From assembly GCF_018383905.1 (NCBI RefSeq), contig NZ_JAGYWA010000001.1, positions 780,974 through 844,973 of the forward strand: DNA of 64,000 nt, in the 5' to 3' direction. Shown here piece by piece: positions 25,582 through 33,533 of this stretch. The position numbers and the translations under genes are program-made. Numbering within the stretch: the stretch's first letter is position 1; each line of letters starts with the position of its first letter. Under the pieces are notes generated by a model. The model searched no databases. It worked only from the letters and a program-made list of their open reading frames with translations, and was not told the origin of the DNA. The DNA is from Flavobacterium branchiicola (lineage in GTDB: Bacteria > Bacteroidota > Bacteroidia > Flavobacteriales > Flavobacteriaceae).

Positions 25582-26634
25582 TTATTTGTGTGCAGCAACA
25601 ATCGTAATGTTCATTCCTGCTCTTAAAAAATCGGTTTGTTTGTCTTGTTCTTTTAACTGTATTCGAACCGGAATTCTCTGTTCAATTTTCACAAAGTTTC
25701 CTGTCGCATTGTCTGGAGGAAGCAACGAGAATCTCGCGCCACTTGCAGGCGATAACGAAGCTATTGTTCCTGTAAAAACTTTATCACTCAAAGCATCGGC
25801 CTTGATTTCTACTTCCTGACCAACAGTTAAATATTGTAATTGCGTTTCTTTAAAGTTGGCTGTAATCCATTTTTCTTTACTTACTATAGAAAGCAATGAC
25901 TGTCCTTCTTTTACCATTTGTCCTGGTTGTAAAGTTCTTTTTCCGACCCAGCCGTCATAAGGCGCTGTAATTACAGTGTACGAAAGAAACAATGCCGCAT
26001 TGTCTGCAACAGCTTGTCTCGATGCAATATTAGTTTGCGTTGTAGGAACATTTGCCTCTGCAACCGTCGTACTTAAAGTAGCCGAATGAATTCTGTTTTT
26101 CATTTCCTGAAAATGAGCTTGTGCCGATTCGTAATCTGCTCTCACTTTTTCTAATTGTTGCGATGTAGCTGCTTCCTCTTTTACCAAAGCCATATACCTT
26201 TCGTATTCTAATTTGGTTTTCCAAAGATTTGATTTTGCAGCATCTAGTTGCGATACATTAATCGCGGTCGCACTTGCTGTATTGGCAACATTTTTCTCAG
26301 CCACAACGCTATTTTGTTTTGCACTCTGCACATCGGCCAAAGCCACATTCAGTTTCGACTTGTATTCTCGGTTATCAATCACCACCAAAGTATCGCCTTT
26401 ATGCACAAACTGGTTTTCATCAAAACGAATTTCCTGCACATAACCTGTAATTCGCGACATAATTGGCGTAACATATTGCTCAACCTGAGCGTCATTGGTT
26501 TCTTCGTGGTTCTTATTAAACACATAAAACCAAACTCCCAAAACAACACCGCTCGCCACAAGCACACACGCAATAACTGTTATTAATATATGAAACGTTC
26601 TATTTCTACGAGTTTCATTTTTTATCTTGACCAT
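25582..26634 (-). CDS. HlyD-family periplasmic adaptor (EmrA-like)
   Basis: 350 residues. One N-terminal membrane anchor (about 14-36) is followed by the lipoyl/barrel-sandwich halves (ETNDAQVEQYVTPIMSRITGYVQEI near 45-70 and VITAPYDGWVGKRTLQPGQMV near 220). An alpha-helical hairpin lies between them (about 100-190), and a C-terminal beta-barrel holds LRAGMNITIVAAH. It links the MFS pump to the TolC channel. Adjacent gene spacing (1 base to MFS, 71 bases to TolC) supports one operon. Confidence 0.93.
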   Translation of the reverse strand: MVKIKNETRRNRTFHILITVIACVLVASGVVLGVWFYVFNKNHEETNDAQVEQYVTPIMSRITGYVQEIRFDENQFVHKGDTLVVIDNREYKSKLNVALADVQSAKQNSVVAEKNVANTASATAINVSQLDAAKSNLWKTKLEYERYMALVKEEAATSQQLEKVRADYESAQAHFQEMKNRIHSATLSTTVAEANVPTTQTNIASRQAVADNAALFLSYTVITAPYDGWVGKRTLQPGQMVKEGQSLLSIVSKEKWITANFKETQLQYLTVGQEVEIKADALSDKVFTGTIASLSPASGARFSLLPPDNATGNFVKIEQRIPVRIQLKEQDKQTDFLRAGMNITIVAAHK

Positions 26635-26705
26635 CTTTATCTCTTTATCTTAGTTTTTTTTAAAGTCTTTTCTCTTTCTTCTTTCTTCTAAGGCTTCAGC
26701 CTAAT

Positions 26706-28061
26706 CTAAATTTGAGGCATAATCCCCGCCGTATGCAGCATCTCGTAATGTTTTAAAACAGCATCCAAATGGGTAGAAATTTTATTGTATTTTGCCTGAA
26801 GCAAAGCATTATCTGCATCGACCATTTCGGTAATTAAAACCAATTGGTTTAGATATTTCAGCTTTACGATTCGGTAGTTTTCATTGGCTAAATCCAGGGC
26901 TTTATCGACTACCACAAACTTTTCAAGGATTTCCTGATATTGTGTATGATCTTTATACAACTTATCCTGAACTTCATCTTTTATAATCTCAGACTGCATT
27001 TGCTGCCATTCGATTTTGGTGTTGGCCTGCTCTACTTTCGTTTTATTTTTATATAAACCCGAAATATCAAAACGTGCCTCGATACCCACCTGACCTAAAG
27101 TGTACAAATACGGATTTGGCGGAAAGAATTTATAGTTTGGATAATAAAAACCATAATTACCGAAGAAACTTACTGTTGGCAAATAATTTCCTTTTGCAAG
27201 TTTTAGCTCTGTTTTACTAATTTTGATTTCCTGGCTTGCAATTCGCATTTCTTCATTCTGTAAAGCTTTGTTCAGATAAAAATCATACGGATCCAGACTG
27301 TTCGTTTCATCCAGATTTGCAGTGGTATCGATTGCTATTTCCTCATTTTCCGGAAGCTGAATTAAAGTCTTCAAATCGTGAAGCGCAATTTTTATGTTTT
27401 TGGAATTTGTAAGCGCATTCAACTCACGATCTGAAAGCTGTAATTCGGCACGAATAACCTCATTTTTGGTCACCGTTCCGTGTTTTGACAGCGACTGAAC
27501 CTCTTTTAATCGGCTCTTTTCTTCTTTGATGTTTTCTTCAAAAATCTTCTGAAGTTCCATCATTTTATAAATCGCCAGATAGTTTGCCACGACTTCCAAT
27601 TCGACATCATTTTCAGTCTTTTCGGTTTTTATTTTGGCAATTTCGTTTTCCTGATTTGCAATTTTAATGGCGTTGTTAATCTTATTTCCGGCGTAAATTG
27701 GCATTTTAAAAGTCGAATTTACCTCGTAGATTTCCGGAATTGCAGGCGTTACTTCCTTGTCTTTTAGAAAACCGCTTCCTTTAAACTCTGTAATGTTGGT
27801 AATTCTGGAGTACATGCCGTTTAATTCGATGTCCGGCAGGCGCAGTTCTTTTCTTTCTTTAATGTTTTGCTCAGCGAGCGTAATCTCCAATTGAGATTTA
27901 AGAATCTTTTTATTGTTTTCTTTAGCTAGTTTCAACGCCTCGTTTAACGAAACCGAATGAACTTCCTGAGCTTGTAAACTACTGAATGCTAATAAAATTA
28001 GAAATAATAATAGTTTTTTAAGAAAACAATTTACTGTAGAAATTGGTTTTTTAAGGAACAT
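26706..28061 (-). CDS. TolC-family outer-membrane efflux protein
   Basis: 451 residues. A signal peptide (about 10-32, ending SLQAQ) and two OEP repeats are visible: HSVSLNEALKLAKENNKKI at the start of the first, and the IKISKTELKLAKGNYLPTVSFFGNYGFYYP region in the second. The repeated helical hairpins form the periplasmic tunnel. It is the first gene of the efflux operon. A 29-bp inverted repeat 43 bases upstream of the start could be the regulator's operator. Confidence 0.93.
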   Translation of the reverse strand: MFLKKPISTVNCFLKKLLLFLILLAFSSLQAQEVHSVSLNEALKLAKENNKKILKSQLEITLAEQNIKERKELRLPDIELNGMYSRITNITEFKGSGFLKDKEVTPAIPEIYEVNSTFKMPIYAGNKINNAIKIANQENEIAKIKTEKTENDVELEVVANYLAIYKMMELQKIFEENIKEEKSRLKEVQSLSKHGTVTKNEVIRAELQLSDRELNALTNSKNIKIALHDLKTLIQLPENEEIAIDTTANLDETNSLDPYDFYLNKALQNEEMRIASQEIKISKTELKLAKGNYLPTVSFFGNYGFYYPNYKFFPPNPYLYTLGQVGIEARFDISGLYKNKTKVEQANTKIEWQQMQSEIIKDEVQDKLYKDHTQYQEILEKFVVVDKALDLANENYRIVKLKYLNQLVLITEMVDADNALLQAKYNKISTHLDAVLKHYEMLHTAGIMPQI

Positions 28062-28103
28062 GAATACATAAATATTTTATGATGCAAAGTTCCTGCATTT
28101 TTT

Positions 28104-28132
28104 TATTGACTGATAATCATAAAAAGTCAATA
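28104..28132 (-). promoter_or_regulatory. Candidate operator upstream of the efflux operon
   Basis: TATTGACT (28104-28111) and AGTCAATA (28125-28132) are perfect 8-bp arms with a 13-nt gap, centred about 57 bases upstream of the TolC start. This spacing is plausible for an AraC-type dimer; the AraC gene is the next gene upstream. No experimental link. Confidence 0.4.
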
Positions 28133-28219
28133 ACATATTCATTTCGGACAAATGTTAAAATTCTATTTCCCGAAAACGTTATATTAAAACACTGAAAGAC
28201 AAGTGATTAAAAACAAAAT

Positions 28220-28530
28220 TATTTCACGCAGATTTAAAATGATTTTAGCAGATGGGCGCAGATTTATTTTTTACTCTCGCAGATTTGGCAGATTGAGCAG
28301 ATTATTAAGCATTTAAAAAAATCTCTAAAATCTCCAAAATCTGCGAGAGAAAATTTTTAGTACAGAATAAAGAAAATCAGCTTAAATCTAAACAGATCTG
28401 CGTGAAACATTCACTCAGCGCATTTCAAAAAAAAATCTCTAAAATCTGCGGAATCTGCGAGAGAAAATTTCAGCTTCGAATAAAGAAAATCTGCAAAATC
28501 AGCTTAAATCTGTCTAAATCTGCGTGAAAC
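28220..28530. repeat. Direct and inverted repeats of AAATCTGCGAGAG words
   Basis: A roughly 95-104 bp unit with AATCTCTAAAATCT, ATCTGCGAGAGAAAATTT, AATAAAGAAAATC and AAATCTGCGTGAAAC occurs twice (28314-28408 and 28427-28530). Inverted words (TTTCACGCAGATTT, CTCTCGCAGATT) precede it at 28220-28280. The cluster lies between the AraC stop and the TolC promoter. A similar word recurs at 46984. Confidence 0.7.
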
Positions 28531-28535
28531 AAAAT

Positions 28536-29360
28536 CTATTTACCACGCTCCAAAATCTCTTCTCCATTTAAGTAATCCGATGGTCTTTGTCCTAAAATTT
28601 TGAAAAAAGTGTTACTAAAAGTGGGTACACTGTTATAACCAACTTCTTGGGCTACCTCTTTTATAGAAAGCTTTCTTTCCAATAAAAGTTCAATCGCTTT
28701 AAGAATTCTTCTGATGGTATAATATTGAATAAATGACATTTTGAGATCTTTCTGAAACAAACGATACAAAGAGCGTTCACTATAACCAAATTCATGTGCC
28801 ACATTGGCAAAGAGAATAGTTTCTCCCAAATTATTCTCGATATATCGAAGGATTTTACCCAAACGGGCATCTTTAGGCTGAGGCAATTCTAAAGGTAAAG
28901 TATTATGACATATTTGAGGAAGAATTGCTTTTATGGCTTTTGCAATCACAAAATTCGGAGTGTTTTTTTTCAAATCTCCATTCCACTGATTGGTAAACAT
29001 CATCATTTGAAGTAGGAGATTATTGACTGGATAAATGCCTTCGCTTTTATAGAATTCATTTTCATCTTTTTCAACCGGAAAATACAGATTTCGCATCATC
29101 ACATGTTCCGATTTTGGCTCAATACTGTGCTCCAATCCAGCCGGAATCCAGATAAAATGTCTTGCCGGTAAAAAATACGATTTCGTTTCGGTTGTCACAA
29201 AAACCACATCGCCTTCTGCGTAGAGCATTTGCGCTTTGTCGTGTTTATGCGTTGGAACAAGTAATTCGCCCATTATATCATGATGACAATAAATGCTTTT
29301 TTTATCGGCATCTACTTTCTTAATATAATACTTGTCTACTTTAAATGTTGATTGTTCCAT
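28536..29360 (-). CDS. AraC-family transcriptional regulator
   Basis: 274 residues. The N-terminal cupin-like sensor domain (HHDIMGELLVPTHKHDKAQMLYAEGD, FIWIPAGLEHSIEP) is followed by a C-terminal AraC DNA-binding domain: LGETILFANVAHEFGYSERSLYRLFQKDLKMSF and IKEVAQEVGYNSVPTFSNTFFKILGQRPSDY, both helix-turn-helix units intact. It lies upstream of the TolC-HlyD-MFS genes on the same strand and is the likely regulator of that efflux system; the inducer is unknown. Confidence 0.92.
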   Translation of the reverse strand: MEQSTFKVDKYYIKKVDADKKSIYCHHDIMGELLVPTHKHDKAQMLYAEGDVVFVTTETKSYFLPARHFIWIPAGLEHSIEPKSEHVMMRNLYFPVEKDENEFYKSEGIYPVNNLLLQMMMFTNQWNGDLKKNTPNFVIAKAIKAILPQICHNTLPLELPQPKDARLGKILRYIENNLGETILFANVAHEFGYSERSLYRLFQKDLKMSFIQYYTIRRILKAIELLLERKLSIKEVAQEVGYNSVPTFSNTFFKILGQRPSDYLNGEEILERGK

Positions 29361-29502
29361 TTAGATGCTAAATACAGCTGTTTTTTCAGCATAAAGGTAC
29401 AGAATCAAAACTCAAAAATCGATACATTCTGTGTACTTATTCCAGCAAAAGCACTAATTACTTAACCTCTTTTTTTATTTCTATTAACCAATATTTTTCA
29501 GC

Positions 29503-29520
29503 ATACCACAAATCTGGTAT
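29503..29520. promoter_or_regulatory. Inverted repeat upstream of AraC gene
   Basis: ATACCA, six bases, TGGTAT, about 143 bases before the AraC start in the 413-base divergent gap to the HdeD-like gene. A second palindrome, AAACACGTGTTT, lies at 29629-29640. Either could be a regulator site. No gene is seen in this gap. Confidence 0.3.
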
Positions 29521-29773
29521 TTCAAAAAAATCACTAAAAACGGGTATTGCATGCTCTAATTATTATAATCAGATTTGTTATAACGATATACAAAAAGTTT
29601 AAGAATGACATTAAAAATGACATAGATCAAACACGTGTTTTTTTACACTGACACCTAATTTACCTTGTAAATAGTTTGAAAATTTGAGATTGAAGTTTAA
29701 GATTTATGAGACCGTAAAAACCTCATCATCTATAAAATACGCATGCAAATATTAACAACTTAAAAAAGAAAAA

Positions 29774-30373
29774 ATGAAATCAGTAATTGTAGAAGAACTA
29801 AAAAACGAAGTGAAAAATTGGTGGGTATCTCTTTTAGTAGGTATCCTGTTTGTAGGCATGGCTTTATTGCTAATGTTTTATCCGCTTGACGGTTATGCAA
29901 CATTAAGTATTATGTTTAGCATTAACATGTTTGTATGTGGTATGTTTGAAATTCTCTTTTCCGTTTCAAACAAGGACAATCTTTCCGGCTGGGGATGGTA
30001 TTTAATCGGCGGAATCATTGATTTATTAATGGGATTATACCTTATGTATTACCCCGAAATGAGTATGGCAATACTACCTTTTATTGTTGCTTTCTGGTTT
30101 ATGTTTCGTGGTTTTTCTATGATTGGTTTTTCTATGGATTTACAACGATACGGCTCTAAAGGCTGGGGCTGGATACTCGTAAGCGGAATATTAATTATTT
30201 TATGCTCATTAACCATAATTTGGTTTCCGGCGGGCGGTGCTTTTTCTGTGGTTTATATTGCAGCTTTTGCTTTTCTTTCTATGGGCATGACACGAATCAT
30301 GATCTCTTTTGATCTGAAAAAATTGAAAGATGATAATAATAAACTACTGGAACTAACACATCAAACCAAGTAA
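29774..30373 (+). CDS. HdeD/DUF308-family membrane protein
   Basis: 199 residues with six membrane helices in three pairs, the HdeD/DUF308 pattern. The repeated motif (GILFVGMALLLMFYPLDG, GGIIDLLMGLYLMYYPEMS, SGILIILCSLTIIWFPAGG) recurs about every 55-60 residues. HdeD contributes to acid resistance in Escherichia coli; in Bacteroidota the role is not established. It is followed by two small genes that may belong to the same stress-related group. Confidence 0.88.
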   Translation: MKSVIVEELKNEVKNWWVSLLVGILFVGMALLLMFYPLDGYATLSIMFSINMFVCGMFEILFSVSNKDNLSGWGWYLIGGIIDLLMGLYLMYYPEMSMAILPFIVAFWFMFRGFSMIGFSMDLQRYGSKGWGWILVSGILIILCSLTIIWFPAGGAFSVVYIAAFAFLSMGMTRIMISFDLKKLKDDNNKLLELTHQTK

Positions 30374-30675
30374 AAATTTCCTCTCTTACTTCAAATTGCA
30401 AAAACAGTAAAGTCAGCACTGTACAAAGCGAAAGCTTATACAATCATATTTTGACAAAACACACACAATTTAATACCAATTGTTACTAATTGTTTAAACA
30501 TGCAGGACGTCGACACTGGGCAACAGGCATTAAAAACAGCTGAGTTTTTCCTTAATTCAAAAACATACTCAATATTAAGCTAAGGAAAAATTCCAGCAAA
30601 ATTAGTTTATAAATAATGATTGTTACTAAAGAAGGTGAAATACAAAAATTAATTATTAACCTAAATTCAAACAAC

Positions 30676-31002
30676 ATGAAAATGAATGATTTTAAATCCA
30701 AGATTTACGGAAAACTGGCACTTTATTCTCTAAGAAATGTCGGTAAAGATCTGCAAAATGCAGAAAAAGATTCTAAGAAGTTTATAGAAGATGTTAAGAC
30801 AAGCCTTTCCTCTGGTGGAAAAGCATCTTTTGACAGACTGGAAGAAAAAGCCAAACACTTTTATGATTCTCTTCCGGAAGCATCCAAAAATCATTATCAG
30901 GAATTGATGAAAGAACTGAATGAACTTAAAGCAGAAATCAAAAATCTCGCAGAAGAAAAGATTAAAACATTACAGGAAACTTACAATGAAGAATTGTATT
31001 AA
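30676..31002 (+). CDS. Small helical protein of unknown function
   Basis: 108 residues from the ATG at 30676 (MKMNDFKSKIYGKLALY), lysine- and glutamate-rich and predicted as long helices, especially ELNELKAEIKNLAEEKIKTLQETYN. It has no membrane segment or signal. An upstream ATG at 30616 adds 20 residues without helix character and is less likely. A hairpin terminator-like stem follows. The position between an HdeD-like protein and a small lipoprotein suggests an envelope-stress role, but that is inference. Confidence 0.6.
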   Translation: MKMNDFKSKIYGKLALYSLRNVGKDLQNAEKDSKKFIEDVKTSLSSGGKASFDRLEEKAKHFYDSLPEASKNHYQELMKELNELKAEIKNLAEEKIKTLQETYNEELY

Positions 31003-31017
31003 GCCTATATAATTGTA

Positions 31018-31051
31018 TGGCAGAAGTTATTTCTACATAAACTTCTGCCAT
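31018..31051 (+). terminator. Hairpin after small helical protein gene
   Basis: TGGCAGAAGTT and AACTTCTGCCA form a perfect 11-bp stem 16 bases after the stop codon. There is no T-run, so termination is probable but not certain. Confidence 0.65.
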
Positions 31052-31145
31052 AAAACATCTCAAAATCAAAATACAAACAAACAATTGTACTTGATTTACA
31101 TTGACTAAAAACGCTACAATTTATAAACTATTAAAGATTTATTTT

Positions 31146-31607
31146 ATGAAAAAAAATATAGTACTAGCGACCGCTATGGCTGCAATGTTATTTTCTTGTA
31201 AAGACACGCAAAAACAAGATGAACAAAACGCTCAGGAAAAAACAGAACAAGCTGTAGACGCAGCAGAATTATCTACAGAACAAGAAGAAGCAAGTGACGT
31301 AAATGCAGTAACTGCAGTTACAAATGCTATCCAGGCCAATATTGACCAGGCTATGTCAAAAATTGCAATGCCTAAATTTACCAAAAACAATGCAAAATCA
31401 TTAGCAGAATCTTTTCATAAAGATCTTTCTGGATTAGTAAATGCAAATTCAGGAAAAAAAGCTACAGAATACGCAAACAAATTAACGGCATTAAAAGACG
31501 AGTACAATAAAAAAATAGCAAAAGAAAAGATAGATGCAAATGACAAAAAATCGCTTGACAAATATGTTGTCGATTTGCTACAAGCCGTACAGTCGGTAAC
31601 TAATTAA
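31146..31607 (+). CDS. Small lipoprotein of unknown function
   Basis: 153 residues from ATG 31146. A lipoprotein signal (AMAAMLFSCKDT, cysteine about 18) is followed by a Gln/Glu/Ala-rich linker and a helical domain with NAIQANIDQAMSKIAMPKF, SLAESFHKDLSGLV and KSLDKYVVDLLQAVQSV. It resembles the small stress-linked lipoproteins of Bacteroidota but matches no named family with certainty. An upstream in-frame start (31101) would bury the signal peptide. Confidence 0.7.
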   Translation: MKKNIVLATAMAAMLFSCKDTQKQDEQNAQEKTEQAVDAAELSTEQEEASDVNAVTAVTNAIQANIDQAMSKIAMPKFTKNNAKSLAESFHKDLSGLVNANSGKKATEYANKLTALKDEYNKKIAKEKIDANDKKSLDKYVVDLLQAVQSVTN

Positions 31608-31632
31608 TCTTACTTTTAATATATTTTCCAAA

Positions 31633-31665
31633 GGGCTGCTTTCTTTTTTAGCAGCCTTTTTTTGT
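31633..31665 (+). terminator. Terminator of small lipoprotein gene
   Basis: GGCTGCT, a T-rich loop, AGCAGCC, then seven T: a standard intrinsic terminator 26 bases after the stop. Confidence 0.9.
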
Positions 31666-31704
31666 TTTATCCATTTTCCGCAAAGCAGAAAAACATTGAA
31701 GCGT

Positions 31705-31730
31705 TTTTTCTATACGTGTAAAACATAAAT
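31705..31730 (-). pseudogene. Truncated GIY-YIG gene head
   Basis: On the minus strand this reads ATG TTT TAC ACG TAT, giving M-F-Y-T-Y, the same start as the intact GIY-YIG gene at 32115 (M-F-Y-V-Y). Homology then stops. It sits downstream of the degenerate tRNA-Asp in the same order as the intact unit. Confidence 0.55.
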
Positions 31731-31760
31731 CAAAACTCTAATAAAAAAAACATCACTTAT

Positions 31761-31857
31761 AATGAGAGGCATTTTACAAACTTTGTCTCGTTCTTGAAAC
31801 GAGAGGACTCGAACCCGTCTCGTCCCTAGACGAGATGACAGACATGCATTCTAACCC
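31761..31857 (-). pseudogene. Degenerate tRNA-Asp copy with its downstream sequence
   Basis: The stretch AATGAGAGGCATTTTACAAA (31761-31780) is identical to 32153-32172, just downstream of the intact tRNA-Asp. Then GGACTCGAACCCG (T-arm) and ATGACAGACATGCATTCTAACC (anticodon arm, one base changed in the loop) align with the intact gene. The flanking stems are replaced by short palindromes built on TCTCGT. The acceptor and D-arm are missing, so it is not a functional tRNA. Confidence 0.75.
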
Positions 31858-31869
31858 ATTTTATCATTC

Positions 31870-32115
31870 TTATTTTTGTTCACGAATTAAAGTTTCAAGC
31901 GACTTTCTATTTAACTTTTTCAATCTTAATTCTTCAATCAAAGCTTCTTTTTTAGTTTCAAATATTTTGGAATAAACCAACTCCCATGGTCCTTTATTAG
32001 AAGTATATCTACTTCTATTTTCATTATGATATAATAACCTCTGAGAAATATCTTCACTAAAGCCTTTGTAATAAACATCAAAAGTCTTAGAATAAATTAT
32101 ATACACGTAAAACAT
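31870..32115 (-). CDS. GIY-YIG nuclease superfamily protein
   Basis: An 81-residue single-domain protein. The GIY and YIG strands appear as FYVYIIYSK and YYKGFSEDISQRLLYH (catalytic-type Arg about residue 27). Downstream lie NRSRYTSNKGPWELVY and KEALIEELRLKKLNRKS with the metal-ligand Glu. These stand-alone GIY-YIG proteins (UPF0213-like) are frequent and multi-copy in Bacteroidota; their cellular role is unclear. It starts 63 bases downstream of a tRNA-Asp and is followed by a degenerate copy of the same tRNA. Confidence 0.9.
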   Translation of the reverse strand: MFYVYIIYSKTFDVYYKGFSEDISQRLLYHNENRSRYTSNKGPWELVYSKIFETKKEALIEELRLKKLNRKSLETLIREQK

Positions 32116-32142
32116 AAATCAAATTTAATGACAAAAAAAAAA

Positions 32143-32163
32143 TGCCTCTCGTAATGAGAGGCA
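32143..32163 (-). terminator. Hairpin after tRNA-Asp copy 1
   Basis: TGCCTCTC, GTAAT, GAGAGGCA with a run of A on the plus strand (T on the minus strand) beyond it: an intrinsic terminator for the minus-strand tRNA. Confidence 0.85.
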
Positions 32164-32178
32164 TTTTACAAACTTAGG

Positions 32179-32252
32179 CGGTCTGGACGGGACTCGAACC
32201 CGCGACCCCATGCGTGACAGGCATGTATTCTAACCAACTGAACTACCAAACC
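32179..32252 (-). tRNA. tRNA-Asp (anticodon GTC), copy 1
   Basis: 74 nt on the minus strand. The acceptor GGTTTGG pairs with CCAGACC with one G-T. The anticodon loop is CTGTCAC with GTC and the T-arm is GGGTTCGAGTCCC. CCA is not encoded (CCT follows). A hairpin TGCCTCTCGTAATGAGAGGCA (32143-32163) downstream acts as its terminator or separates it from the GIY-YIG gene. Confidence 0.97.
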
Positions 32253-32269
32253 CTGCGTTATTGTGGGTG

Positions 32270-32299
32270 CAAAAATACAACAGAATTTCGTTTCTGCAA
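32270..32299 (-). promoter_or_regulatory. Promoter of tRNA-Asp copy 1
   Basis: Minus strand TTG (complement 32297-32299), 19 nt, TATTTTTG (complement 32270-32277). The leader GCACCCACAATAACGC then leads into the tRNA. The same arrangement precedes copy 2. Confidence 0.85.
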
Positions 32300-32951
32300 G
32301 CTTTTTTTTCAAATAAAAATCGATTAATTTTTAATTGGTTAAACTCCAATATTTTAAAACCTCTTTTTTTTACTAAAAAAACAGAATTTTCTTTCTCAAT
32401 AGTAATAAAAAACGCAAAAATGAAAAGCTAAAAAAATGAAAAGCTTAGAAAAACTTCGCGTTCTTTACCTAAATCATAGCATTCTTTCCAATCAAACTAC
32501 ATAAGCAAAATCGACCAATCGTAAAAAACTTGGCGGACTTTGTGCAAATCTTAATGCCTTTTATAGTTAAACTAAAAGTACTATATGTTTTTATATCAAA
32601 AAAAGTCATCAGTAGAAACCACAGGATGAAGTAATTCACAAACAACTTACCACAAATACCCCTCTTTATCAAATACAAAACAACGAGATTTTTCTACCAT
32701 CGCAATTTAAAAACAAAACCCTAACACTTAATCAATTACAACTTTTTCATTTCATCAATAATTTATAAATTATCTATGTTATAATTTATAATTCACAAAA
32801 ATAAAGCACTTATGTCAGAATAAAACTCAATATTTGTAAGGATAAGTATTAAGTTTTCCTAAATAGCTGAATACCTATTTGATGTTACAGACATAAGTTC
32901 CAAGTGTCTTAATATGATTGGAATATCAACTAAACAAAAAAACCACAAATT

Positions 32952-33140
32952 ATGTTGAAAAAATTATGCCTAAATGGCGCTGTAGAATTAACTGTAAATG
33001 AATTAAAATCTATCAACGGCGGAGTTAATTATCCAGAGTGTCCAATTGCAGACACCTCTAGAAACTGTTTTTCCGGACCATCTCATTGTCCTAACCCAGG
33101 CAAACTACCAATTTGCGTTAAGGATAGTGATCTTCAATAA
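32952..33140 (+). CDS. Double-glycine leader peptide (bacteriocin-like precursor)
   Basis: 62 residues. The N-terminal half, with VELTVNELKSINGG ending at residue 24, has the amphipathic leader and GG cleavage motif recognised by peptidase-containing ABC transporters in ComC/bacteriocin-type peptides. The predicted core of 38 residues begins VNYPECP, holds four cysteines (PEC, RNC, SHC, PIC) and ends KDSDLQ. No transporter, modifying enzyme or immunity gene is adjacent, so export would depend on a system elsewhere. It is followed by a strong terminator. The gap before it (32253-32951) holds no other gene that I can support. Confidence 0.7.
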   Translation: MLKKLCLNGAVELTVNELKSINGGVNYPECPIADTSRNCFSGPSHCPNPGKLPICVKDSDLQ

Positions 33141-33174
33141 ACAGCAATATTTCAAATTCATCCATTTGAATTAC

Positions 33175-33204
33175 AATAGAGAGGGAATTAATTCCCTCTC
33201 TATT
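33175..33204 (+). terminator. Terminator of GG-leader peptide gene
   Basis: A perfect palindrome, AATAGAGAGGGAATT and its complement, starting 34 bases after the stop, followed by ATTTT. Confidence 0.85.
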
Positions 33205-33410
33205 ATTTTCAGCAAGCGCCATTCTTATTAATTTCAAACAATTGAATTAAAATATAGGCAGCTTAAAACACAAAGTCTTCAAAGCTTATAAAAAACTTTG
33301 CGGACTTTGCGTAAATCTTTGCTTGCTATGCGGTTAAATCTGTGTGGAATTACGTGTGCGATTTCTCCCTGCGGTCGAAATGACAAACTGTGTGGCAAGT
33401 TGGAATTTGG

Positions 33411-33441
33411 ACCCGAGCGATAGCGAACAGGCAAAGCAATT
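33411..33441. repeat. Dispersed intergenic repeat, copy 3
   Basis: The third copy of the element at 505 and 22921, with one change (GGCAAAGC). Flanked upstream by a half copy of the TCGAAATGAC repeat (33362-33385). The 510-base gap 33141-33651 otherwise holds only hairpins. Confidence 0.75.
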
Positions 33442-33497
33442 TAAATTTTGAGAATTCAAAATCATTGGAATTTACCTTTTCACAAAAGGTCTTAAAT

Positions 33498-33533
33498 CAA
33501 AAAAGCCATCCACAAAAGTGGAAAGCTTTTCAT
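33498..33533 (-). terminator. Second hairpin downstream of tRNA-Asp copy 2
   Basis: AAAGCCATCCAC, AAAA, GTGGAAAGCTTT with a two-base bulge, about 120 bases downstream of tRNA-Asp copy 2. It may be the terminator of a lost gene. Confidence 0.4.

Noticed and set aside
30499..30584. Short open frame (about 27 codons) before the small helical protein gene
   Set aside because: No homology, no conserved features, and a hairpin follows within it; not supported.
32253..32951. Further GG-leader peptides or a small RNA before the 62-residue peptide gene
   Set aside because: I found no second GG-leader frame and no stable, motif-like RNA; only AT-rich sequence is visible.
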